From an uncultured Oscillospiraceae bacterium (GTDB lineage Bacteria; Bacillota; Clostridia; Oscillospirales; Ruminococcaceae), in NCBI GenBank assembly GCA_910579125.1, contig CAJTTH010000022.1, positions 32,492 to 53,833 on the forward strand: DNA of 21,342 nt. Reading direction: 5' to 3'. The number at the start of each line of letters is the position of its first letter. Within the stretch, counting starts at the first letter, position 1. Under the pieces are notes generated by a model, which saw nothing but the letters and a program-made list of their open reading frames with translations, was not told where the DNA came from and searched no databases. A program made the position numbers and the translations under genes. Positions 15,219 through 21,342 of this stretch are shown piece after piece.

Positions 15219-15312
15219 TATTCGGGGATTTACGGGTAATTGCCCCCCTGCCCTTTTGCGGGATTATCGGGAAAAAATCAAGCGCTTTACCGCGCAGTAA
15301 AGGAGTTTTACC

Positions 15313-16989
15313 ATGGCAGAATTTTTGAAGCTGAAAAAATCAAACTGCAAAAACTGTTACAAATGTATCAGACACTGTCCCGTAAAATCAATCAGATTTT
15401 CGGGAAACCAGGCTAACATCGTCGGCGACGAGTGCATTCTTTGCGGACAGTGCTTTGTTGTCTGCCCGCAGAACGCAAAGGAGATTGCCGACAGCACCGA
15501 GCGCGTAAAATACTTTATCAGCTCGGGCGAAAAGGTCTACGCGTCTGTTGCGCCCTCGTTTGTGGCGAACTACGACGGCGTTGGCATCGGAGCGCTTACA
15601 AAGGCGCTCAAGGCGCTCGGCTTTGCGGACGCGGAGGAGACTGCGGTTGGCGCGACTATCGTCAAGACCGAATACGAACGGCTTATCCGCGAGGACAAAC
15701 GCGACGTTCTCATTTCCTCGTGCTGTAACTCCGTAAATCTGCTCATTCAGAAGTACTACCCCGAGGCGCTGGAATATCTGGCAGACGTGCTCTCCCCTAT
15801 GCAGGCACACTGTCAGGACTTGAAAAAGCGTTACCCCAGCTGCAAGACCGTGTTCATCGGTCCGTGCGTTTCCAAGAAAGAGGAGGCGGCGCGCTACGCG
15901 GATTACACCGACGACGTGCTTACGTTCGAGGAGCTGACGAACTGGCTCACCGAGGCAGGCGTTACACTCGAGAAAAACAGCGACTCGAATAATCAAAGCC
16001 GCGCGAGACTGTTCCCGACCTCGGGGGGCGTTCTCCGTACCATGGCGGAGCGCGACCCGAACTATACATACCTCGTGTTCGACGGAATGGACAATGTAAA
16101 AGAGGCTCTCGAAGAGATAATCGACGGCAAGCTCCACAACTGCTTTATCGAGATGTCGGCATGTCCGGGAAGCTGCGCGAACGGTCCTGTTATGGAGAAG
16201 TACAAGAAGTCGCCTGTCGCGTCCGCAATGGCGATAAACAGATACGCGGGCAAGGAGGATTTTGTTGTATCGCAGCCTGACAAGTCGGAGCTTCATAAGA
16301 AGATGACCATGCTCGACACAAAGTCCGCCGTGCCTACCGAGAGCGAAATTTCGGCTATTCTCCGCAGAATGGGCAAAATGCGCCCCGAACAGGAGCTGAA
16401 CTGTGGTTCATGCGGCTACAATACGTGCCGCGAAAAGGCAATCGCGATATACCGCGGCAAGGCGGATATTTCGATGTGTCTGCCGTTCTTAAAGGACAAG
16501 GCGGAGAGCTTCTCCGACAACATTATTTCCAACTCGCCGAACGCGATCTTCGCGCTGAATGAGAACCTCGAGATACAGCAGATCAACAAGACCGCGCTGA
16601 ACCTTATGAATATCTCTCGCGCTTCCGACGTTATGGGCGAGCAGGTCATCAGAATACTTGACCCGGGCGTATTTATGGAGGTCATGGAGACTAACAAGCC
16701 CGTTCACGACGAGAAAAAGTACCTCACCGAGTATGACAAGTATGTCGAGCAGACGGTCATCTACGACGCGGAATACCGCATTATAATCTGCATTATGCGC
16801 GACGTTACCGAAGAAGAAAAGGCAAAGGTACGCAAGGAGAACGTCGGCAGAACCACCGCCGACATCGCCGACAAGGTCGTTGAAAATCAGATGAGAATAG
16901 TACAGGAGATCGCTTCGCTTCTGGGCGAGACCGCCGCAGAAACGAAGGTTGCGCTGATGAAACTGAAGGAGTCGATCAACGATGAATAA
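15313..16989 (+). CDS. hydS: Sensory [FeFe]-hydrogenase with PAS domain (HydS, group C-like)
   Basis: This 558-residue protein fuses a hydrogenase to a sensor domain. Two [4Fe-4S] sites are C12-x2-C15-x2-C18-x3-C22P and C41-x2-C44-x2-C47-x3-C51P. The H-cluster domain follows with L1 S-S-C137-C138-N, L2 G-P-C185-V-S-K and L3 E-M-S-A-C284-P-G-S-C288. Next is an FeS module, C364-x2-C367-x4-C372-x16-C389, then a PAS domain (about 400-490) and a helical tail. The order matches the putative H2-sensing HydS proteins (group C), thought to signal rather than turn over H2 rapidly. L1 has Asn where catalytic enzymes have Pro. The gene overlaps the phosphatase gene by 8 bases, a likely direct output. Confidence 0.92.
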   Translation: MAEFLKLKKSNCKNCYKCIRHCPVKSIRFSGNQANIVGDECILCGQCFVVCPQNAKEIADSTERVKYFISSGEKVYASVAPSFVANYDGVGIGALTKALKALGFADAEETAVGATIVKTEYERLIREDKRDVLISSCCNSVNLLIQKYYPEALEYLADVLSPMQAHCQDLKKRYPSCKTVFIGPCVSKKEEAARYADYTDDVLTFEELTNWLTEAGVTLEKNSDSNNQSRARLFPTSGGVLRTMAERDPNYTYLVFDGMDNVKEALEEIIDGKLHNCFIEMSACPGSCANGPVMEKYKKSPVASAMAINRYAGKEDFVVSQPDKSELHKKMTMLDTKSAVPTESEISAILRRMGKMRPEQELNCGSCGYNTCREKAIAIYRGKADISMCLPFLKDKAESFSDNIISNSPNAIFALNENLEIQQINKTALNLMNISRASDVMGEQVIRILDPGVFMEVMETNKPVHDEKKYLTEYDKYVEQTVIYDAEYRIIICIMRDVTEEEKAKVRKENVGRTTADIADKVVENQMRIVQEIASLLGETAAETKVALMKLKESINDE

Positions 16990-18154
16990 TCTATGCGCCG
17001 ATATCGGCTGGAAAAGCCTTAATCATGTTGGAGAACAGCTTTGCGGCGACCATATCGAGATAATCGAAATGGACGACGATTCGACGGTTCTGGTGCTGGC
17101 GGACGGCTTGGGGAGCGGCGTTAAGGCGTCGATCCTCTCGACGCTCACCTCGAAGATCATCGCCACAATGACCTCGCAGGGCATTTCTCTCGAGGAGTGC
17201 GTAAAGACGATCGCCGCTACCCTGCCCATCTGCAAGGTGCGCGAGGTCGCGTACTCCACGTTCACGATAATCCGCTTGATCAACAACGAGGAGGCGGAGA
17301 TAATCTGCTACGACAACCCCGACGTAATTATGTACCGCGACGGAAAAATTTACGATTATCCGATGCAGGATATGAATATCGAAGGGAAGATCATTCATAA
17401 AGCGCGCATAAAGCTGCGCGAGAACGACACGTTTATCGCAATGAGCGACGGCTGTATCCACGCGGGTGTGGGAATGTCGCTTAATTTCGGCTGGGAGCGC
17501 AAGGATATCGCGGAGTTCATGGAATCGCTGACCGATGTCGGCTTTACCGCGAAAACGCTCTCGACTGTGCTCACGGACGAGTGCCTGAAGCTCTACGGCG
17601 GCAATCCCGGCGACGATACCACAGCAATGACTGTGCGTATCCGCGCAAGACAGCAGATGAACCTTATGATAGGTCCGCCCTCCGACAGAAACGACTGCGA
17701 CAAAATGGTATCGCTATTCCTCTCCAAGGGCGGCAAGCGTATCGTCTGCGGCGGTACGACCTCGACGATCGTGTCGCAGCATCTCGGAAAGCCGATAATC
17801 CCGAACATCAACTATTTCGACCCCGAGATACCGCCTACCGCGACTATCGAGGGCATTGACCTCGTAACAGAGGGCGTTATCACGATAAACCGCGTAAACG
17901 AATACGCCAAGGATTACCTTGAAAACAATGAGAGCTACAAGCAGTGGAATTACAAGCAGGACGGCGCGGCAATGATCTCGCGTATGCTGTTTGAGGAGGC
18001 GACCGACATCAACTTCTACGTCGGCAGAGCGGTAAACCCTGCCCATCAGAACCCCAACCTGCCGATAAATTTCAACATAAAAATGCAGCTTGTAAACGAG
18101 TTGTCCGAAAGTCTAAGAAAAATGGGCAAGAAAATCAAGGTAAACTATTTCTAA
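16982..18154 (+). CDS. SpoIIE/PP2C-type serine phosphatase with unknown C-terminal domain
   Basis: The 390-residue protein has a SpoIIE-type PP2C phosphatase domain in about residues 1-220. Metal-binding motifs are visible as Gly22-Asp23-His, L-A-D41-G-L-G-S-G, A-M-S-D-G and G-N-P-G-D-D-T-T. Such enzymes remove phosphate from serine or threonine of anti-sigma antagonist-type proteins. Residues of about 225-390, starting MIGPPSDRND and with KRIVCGGTTSTIV, form a domain I do not recognise. There is no membrane segment. The start lies inside the end of hydS, so synthesis is coupled; the phosphatase is the probable output of the hydrogen sensor. No STAS or anti-sigma gene is in the window, so the substrate is open. 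Confidence 0.88.
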   Translation: MNNLCADIGWKSLNHVGEQLCGDHIEIIEMDDDSTVLVLADGLGSGVKASILSTLTSKIIATMTSQGISLEECVKTIAATLPICKVREVAYSTFTIIRLINNEEAEIICYDNPDVIMYRDGKIYDYPMQDMNIEGKIIHKARIKLRENDTFIAMSDGCIHAGVGMSLNFGWERKDIAEFMESLTDVGFTAKTLSTVLTDECLKLYGGNPGDDTTAMTVRIRARQQMNLMIGPPSDRNDCDKMVSLFLSKGGKRIVCGGTTSTIVSQHLGKPIIPNINYFDPEIPPTATIEGIDLVTEGVITINRVNEYAKDYLENNESYKQWNYKQDGAAMISRMLFEEATDINFYVGRAVNPAHQNPNLPINFNIKMQLVNELSESLRKMGKKIKVNYF

Positions 18155-18166
18155 GGAGAAACCGAT

Positions 18167-19660
18167 ATGGATCACAAGACCGATTATATATACGATAAGA
18201 ACGGAAAGCTTATCTACAAGTTCGACACCAAGGTGCAGTACATAAAGTACAAGGTGCTGCGCGAGGTTGCGCGTCAGGCTTGGGCGGGCACGCTTTTCGA
18301 GAACGTTTTCGATATTCCGAAGATAATCGTTCCCGGCAAGGAGCCCACCATGCGCTGCTGCGTTTACAAGGAGCGTGCAATTCTCGGCGAGCGCGTTAAG
18401 ATAGCAATGGGCGGCGACAAGAACAATCCCAATGTTATCGAGGTCATTGAGACCGCCTGCGACGAATGTCCTATGGGCGGCTACGAAGTAACAAACGCTT
18501 GCCGCGGCTGTCTGGCACACCGCTGCATGGATTCTTGCCGCAAGGGCGCAATCTCGTTTGACCACAACCAGAAAGCGCATATTGACAAGAGCAAGTGCGT
18601 TGAATGCGGACTTTGCGCTAAAAACTGCCCTTACTCCGCGATCATGAACTTCAAGCGCCCGTGTATGAGCGCCTGCAAGGTAAACGCTATATCGATGAAC
18701 GAGGACAAAGCGGCGAAAATCGACAACGAAAAGTGTATTTCGTGCGGTGCGTGCGTTTATCAGTGCCCGTTCGGAGCGATCACCGACAAGTCATTCATTA
18801 TCAACGTCATCGATATGATCCAAAAGAGCGAGCAGAACAAGAAGTATAAGGTGTATGCGCTTGTAGCGCCCGCTATCGGCTCTCAGTACGCCTACGCGAA
18901 GTTGGGTCAGGTCATCTCAGGTATCAAGGAGCTTGGCTTCTATACCGTTATTGAGGCGGCGCTGGGCGCGGATATGGTCGCGTATATGGAGAGCAAGGAG
19001 CTTGCGGAAAGCGGCGATTACCTTACGTCCAGCTGCTGCCCCGCATTCGTGGACTACATTCACAAGAGCTTCCCGAATATGGTCGACCACATCTCGCACA
19101 ACCTTTCCCCTATGGCGACTATTGCGCGTTATATCAAGTCCACCGATCCTGAAGCGAAGATCGTGTTTATCGGTCCGTGCACCGCAAAGAAAATGGAGTT
19201 CCAGAAAGAGACCGTGCGCCCGTATATTGACAGCGTTATCACATTCGAGGAGCTTCAGGCGCTGTTCGACAGCAAGGACATAGATATCCGCGAGCTTGAC
19301 GAGGATATTCTCGAGAACGCGTCATACTACGGACGAATCTTCGCGAGAAGCGGCGGCCTCGCCGATGCGGTTCAGCAGGCGCTCAAGGAGCAAAATCTTG
19401 GTGACTTCGAGCTTAAGGCGGTTTCCTGCGACGGTATCGAGGCGTGCAAAATGGCGCTGCTCAAAAAGAGCAAGGGTGCCCTCGACGCTAACTTTATCGA
19501 GGGTATGGCGTGCGTCGGCGGCTGCATAGGCGGTGCGGGCTGTCTTACTCATGGTGAGAAGAACAAGGCGGAGGTCGACAAGTACGGCAAGGAGGCTATC
19601 GAGAAAACCATTTCCGAAGCTATCAGCCTTGTAAAGCTGCCCGAAGAGCAGCACACATAA
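18167..19660 (+). CDS. Monomeric [FeFe]-hydrogenase, group B-like
   Basis: This 497-residue enzyme is predicted to interconvert protons and H2, taking electrons from ferredoxin. Its N-terminal 200 residues have many cysteines: a region ending TACDECPMGG, RGCLAHRCMDSC, and two ferredoxin-like sites, KCVECGLCAKNCP and KCISCGACVYQCP. The H-cluster motifs are L1 T-S-S-C290-C291-P-A-F, L2 G-P-C338-T-A-K-K and L3 M-A-C449-V-G-G-C453-I-G-G-A-G-C459. The TSxCCPAFV and GGCIGGAGCL forms are those of group B rather than the group A catalytic type. AAGGAGA precedes the ATG, 12 bases after the phosphatase stop. A similar enzyme, called HydA2 in Ruminococcus albus as I recall, accompanies HydS there. Confidence 0.92.
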   Translation: MDHKTDYIYDKNGKLIYKFDTKVQYIKYKVLREVARQAWAGTLFENVFDIPKIIVPGKEPTMRCCVYKERAILGERVKIAMGGDKNNPNVIEVIETACDECPMGGYEVTNACRGCLAHRCMDSCRKGAISFDHNQKAHIDKSKCVECGLCAKNCPYSAIMNFKRPCMSACKVNAISMNEDKAAKIDNEKCISCGACVYQCPFGAITDKSFIINVIDMIQKSEQNKKYKVYALVAPAIGSQYAYAKLGQVISGIKELGFYTVIEAALGADMVAYMESKELAESGDYLTSSCCPAFVDYIHKSFPNMVDHISHNLSPMATIARYIKSTDPEAKIVFIGPCTAKKMEFQKETVRPYIDSVITFEELQALFDSKDIDIRELDEDILENASYYGRIFARSGGLADAVQQALKEQNLGDFELKAVSCDGIEACKMALLKKSKGALDANFIEGMACVGGCIGGAGCLTHGEKNKAEVDKYGKEAIEKTISEAISLVKLPEEQHT

Positions 19661-19665
19661 AAATT

Positions 19666-19698
19666 ATCGGGGATAGCAATATCCCCGATTTTTTATTT
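19666..19698. terminator. Bidirectional terminator between hydrogenase and nitroreductase genes
   Basis: ATCGGGGATA (19666-19675) and TATCCCCGAT (19680-19689) form a perfect 10-bp stem with a 4-base loop. On the plus strand TTTTTTATTTT follows; on the minus strand the stem is followed by AATTTTTATG. It ends both convergent transcripts. Confidence 0.92.
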
Positions 19699-20283
19699 TC
19701 TCCATTCAACCGTTTCGGATATCGGTTTTCTCGGTCTCGGCGGAGGCGTTTCGGCGGCGTATCCAACCGCCAGCGCCGCAAAAAGCTCGCCGTCCGTGTT
19801 CAGCCAATTGTTGAGCTCACACTGCGCAAAGAAAGTATTGCATATCCACAGACTGCCAAGTCCCAGCTCCGTCGCCGCAAGCGACATATTCTGCACAGCC
19901 GCGCCAATAGACTGCGCGTTGCATATCTCGTAAACGCATTCGTCGGCAGTCGGAGTCCGCGCAAACCCGATGCCGAGAGTGTTCACGACGAATATCAATG
20001 CGGCGGCTTGCCGCATTGCATTTAAAGTGTGTTCCGCGTCCGCGATATTTGCGGCGCTTCCCGGAAGAAACGGTTCGCGTTTTTCACGTTCGAGACCGCG
20101 CTCCATTGCCTCGAGAGCATTCCGTTTTGCGTTTCCCGACGCGATAATGAACTTCCACGGTTGTCGGTTCTTCGCCGATGGAGCGTACAAGCCCGCCATG
20201 GCAATCTGCTCCAGTATTTCATCCGGCACTTCCCTGCTGCCGAATTTTCGGATACTGCGGCGACTTTCGATCTCCTTTATCAC
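19693..20283 (-). CDS. Nitroreductase family protein
   Basis: This 196-residue protein is an FMN-dependent oxidoreductase of the nitroreductase superfamily, using NAD(P)H to reduce nitro compounds, quinones or flavins. The N-terminal ESRRSIRKFGSREVPDEILEQI is the FMN-phosphate binding signature, followed by APSAKNRQPWKFII (FMN-binding loop) and, near the C-terminus, LGLGSLWI and ALAVGYAAETPPPRPRKPISE. The length is typical. The physiological substrate is not known. Its start overlaps the stop of the upstream membrane protein gene as ATGA, so the two are expressed together. Confidence 0.93.
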   Translation of the reverse strand: MIKEIESRRSIRKFGSREVPDEILEQIAMAGLYAPSAKNRQPWKFIIASGNAKRNALEAMERGLEREKREPFLPGSAANIADAEHTLNAMRQAAALIFVVNTLGIGFARTPTADECVYEICNAQSIGAAVQNMSLAATELGLGSLWICNTFFAQCELNNWLNTDGELFAALAVGYAAETPPPRPRKPISETVEWRK

Positions 20284-20873
20284 TTCAGCTCGTCCTCGGA
20301 CATATCAACTTCCTTTGCGACAAGTATCTGCTTTTCAACGTTAGCCGCGCCCGCCGTTGCGATAATGTCCGCCGCGCAGCCGAGTATCAGCGCGATCCCC
20401 AAAAGTATTGAGGTCACGTTATGCGGAAACTCGTTAAGTGCGTTTAACCCGACAAAAATGCCAATGCCGACAATAAGAGTGATCGGTATCAGAATTATCC
20501 ACCACTTTTTAAAGCCTGTCTTCTTTATTGAGAACATATTAGGCAGCTTGATAACTCCGAATACTCCCGCAAAAATTCCCATAATCAGTGTGAATGCCGT
20601 AGTCAATCGTCTCGCAAAGAAAATAATTAGCGCGCCTGCCACAACTCCCAGAACTGCCGTAATTATCACCGACGCGCCGCTGCTTTTGTCCTTTTTCACC
20701 AGCCATGTGAAAAAGCTGATTATCCCGTATGCCGACGCGATTATTCCAAGTACTACGATAATTATCTCCATTGACTTATCGTTAAGGATTATCATAAACA
20801 ATCCGCAAACCAACTCTAGCAGCGCCATTAACACTAAATTTCTGCGCAGCGATTTTAAAATGTCAAGCTCCAT
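20280..20873 (-). CDS. DUF308/HdeD-like integral membrane protein
   Basis: This 197-residue protein has about six hydrophobic segments in pairs (roughly residues 12-30, 36-58, 68-87, 92-108, 125-145 and 155-175) separated by short basic loops, ending with an acidic tail. The arrangement is that of DUF308/HdeD-family proteins, named after an acid-resistance protein of enteric bacteria but of unknown biochemical role. The ribosome binding site on the minus strand is GGGAGGAGAGG just before the ATG at 20873. It is first in a two-gene operon with a nitroreductase gene. Confidence 0.82.
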   Translation of the reverse strand: MELDILKSLRRNLVLMALLELVCGLFMIILNDKSMEIIIVVLGIIASAYGIISFFTWLVKKDKSSGASVIITAVLGVVAGALIIFFARRLTTAFTLIMGIFAGVFGVIKLPNMFSIKKTGFKKWWIILIPITLIVGIGIFVGLNALNEFPHNVTSILLGIALILGCAADIIATAGAANVEKQILVAKEVDMSEDELK

Positions 20874-20910
20874 TTCATTTCCTCTCCTCCCAAGTTTTGG
20901 TACTTACTTT

Positions 20911-20939
20911 ATTATAATGCATTTTGGCCGTATTGTCAA
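20911..20939 (-). promoter_or_regulatory. Consensus promoter of the membrane protein-nitroreductase operon
   Basis: On the minus strand TTGACA (complement of 20934-20939) and TATAAT (complement of 20911-20916) are both perfect, with a 17-base spacer. Transcription would start near 20903, about 30 bases before the start codon. Confidence 0.9.
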
Positions 20940-21075
20940 GCGCTACTGAGAATTTTGAGAAAATTTCTGTCGTATCGGATACAACGTGCACAAATAAACA
21001 TAATGGTGAAAATTTTGCCGCTTTTTTTCAATAAAGTAGGAAAAGCTCTTTTGGAATATTTTTTCTGTAAACCCC

Positions 21076-21104
21076 TTGACAAATCTTATAAAAAAGTGTA
21101 TAAT
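21076..21104 (+). promoter_or_regulatory. Consensus promoter of the tRNA-Ser gene
   Basis: TTGACA (21076-21081), a 17-base AT-rich spacer and TATAAT (21099-21104) are a perfect sigma-A promoter. The predicted start near 21111 is only a few bases before the tRNA 5' end. Confidence 0.92.
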
Positions 21105-21115
21105 ATTATAGTCAC

Positions 21116-21204
21116 GGAAGCGTATCGAAGTGGTCATAACGGGACTGACTCGAAATCAGTTGTACCTCACGGTACCGTGGGTTCGAATCCCACCGCTTCC
21201 GCCA
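21116..21204 (+). tRNA. tRNA-Ser (anticodon CGA)
   Basis: The gene is 89 bases long including an encoded CCA. The acceptor stem GGAAGCG (21116-21122) pairs with CGCTTCC (21194-21200). The anticodon stem ACTGA/TCAGT carries the loop CTCGAAA, giving anticodon CGA, which reads UCG serine codons. A long variable arm (GTACC/GGTAC) marks a class II tRNA, and the T-arm is GTGGG-TTCGAAT-CCCAC. It has its own promoter and terminator. Confidence 0.96.
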
Positions 21205-21210
21205 AGTTGA

Positions 21211-21258
21211 AAGCTACATTTTTAGTGCAAAATGCACAATAATGTAGCTTTTCTTTTT
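21211..21258 (+). terminator. Terminator of the tRNA-Ser gene
   Basis: AAGCTACAT (21211-21219) pairs with ATGTAGCTT (21242-21250); inside lies a second small hairpin GTGCA-AAA-TGCAC. A T-rich run (TTTTCTTTTT) follows to about 21258. Confidence 0.85.
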
Positions 21259-21269
21259 ATACAATTACT

Positions 21270-21300
21270 AACCGTCGGTTGTAAAAGCAATCGGCGGTTT
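21270..21300 (+). terminator. Second hairpin after the tRNA, possible terminator or leader structure
   Basis: AACCGTCGGTTG (21270-21281) pairs with CAATCGGCGGTT (21288-21299), a 12-bp stem with two wobbles and a 6-base loop, then TTCTG. The T-run is short. It lies just before the ribosome binding site of the next gene and could act in its leader instead. Confidence 0.5.
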
Positions 21301-21319
21301 TCTGTTGGAGGTGATCTTA

Positions 21320-21342
21320 ATGAGCAAACTTAAAGTGGCAGC
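21320..21342 (+). CDS. Start of a gene cut by the window edge
   Basis: ATG 21320 follows an excellent ribosome binding site, TTGGAGGTGA (21305-21314). Only MSKLKVA and part of the next codon are visible. This is compatible with the N-terminus of large serine recombinases (which often read KVAAYCRVS), and a tRNA gene next door is a common integration target, but seven residues cannot identify a family. Confidence 0.6.

Noticed and set aside
15388..16296. A 302-codon minus-strand open frame opposite the sensory hydrogenase gene
   Set aside because: The plus-strand reading has all cluster motifs; the antisense frame is composition-driven and lacks a start signal.
1..21342. CRISPR array, insertion sequence or prophage genes
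   Set aside because: No regularly spaced repeats, transposase or phage structural genes are visible; the only hint of mobility is the cut gene at the right edge.

Overview
The window looks like chromosomal DNA of a strictly fermentative Firmicute, most likely a Clostridia/Ruminococcus-type gut or rumen anaerobe. The signs are strong AGGAGG-type ribosome binding sites, near-consensus sigma-A promoters (TTGACA-N17-TATAAT), AdhE-type ethanol fermentation, and several [FeFe]-hydrogenase proteins including a PAS-containing sensory type. The combination of group B and group C hydrogenases is, as I recall, like that of Ruminococcus albus. The species assignment is inference.

Layout. (1) 40-1067: end of the ribosomal stalk operon, rplJ and rplL, closed by a terminator; rpoB does not follow. 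(2) 1082-5940: a tightly packed, often overlapping plus-strand run of nine small genes. They are an orphan CxxCxxC protein, four GNAT acetyltransferases, a cytidine deaminase-like enzyme, a P-loop kinase-like protein, a HAD-like phosphatase and a nucleoside phosphorylase. This is an accessory small-molecule modification or salvage cluster. (3) 5930-6651, minus strand: two half-length TSUP (TauE/SafE) membrane proteins overlapping by ATGA, which look like a transporter split in two. (4) 6804-11115: a good promoter, then ilvB and ilvN (acetolactate synthase), a lipoprotein of unknown function and a LysR-type regulator. (5) 11116-11436: a regulatory intergenic region with two palindromes. The second matches the clostridial Rex (NADH/NAD+ sensor) operator and overlaps the likely adhE -10 box. 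(6) 11437-19660: adhE, an APH/choline-kinase-fold phosphotransferase, a thioredoxin-like [2Fe-2S] ferredoxin, a sensory [FeFe]-hydrogenase (HydS-like, with FeS and PAS domains), a SpoIIE/PP2C phosphatase with an unassigned C-terminal domain, and a group B-like [FeFe]-hydrogenase. A bidirectional terminator ends the run. (7) 19693-20873, minus strand: a nitroreductase and a DUF308/HdeD-like membrane protein behind a perfect-spacing promoter. (8) 21076-21342: tRNA-Ser(CGA) with its own promoter and terminator, then the first eight codons of another gene.

How the parts may work together. Region 6 reads as a redox and hydrogen-control module. AdhE reoxidises NADH to ethanol, hydrogenases dispose of electrons as H2, the Rex site ties adhE to the NADH/NAD+ ratio, and the HydS-phosphatase pair (8-bp overlap) looks like an H2/redox sensing and dephosphorylation switch. 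The target of the phosphatase, and whether the neighbouring APH-fold kinase opposes it, cannot be told from sequence. That signalling branch is the best candidate here for undescribed biology.
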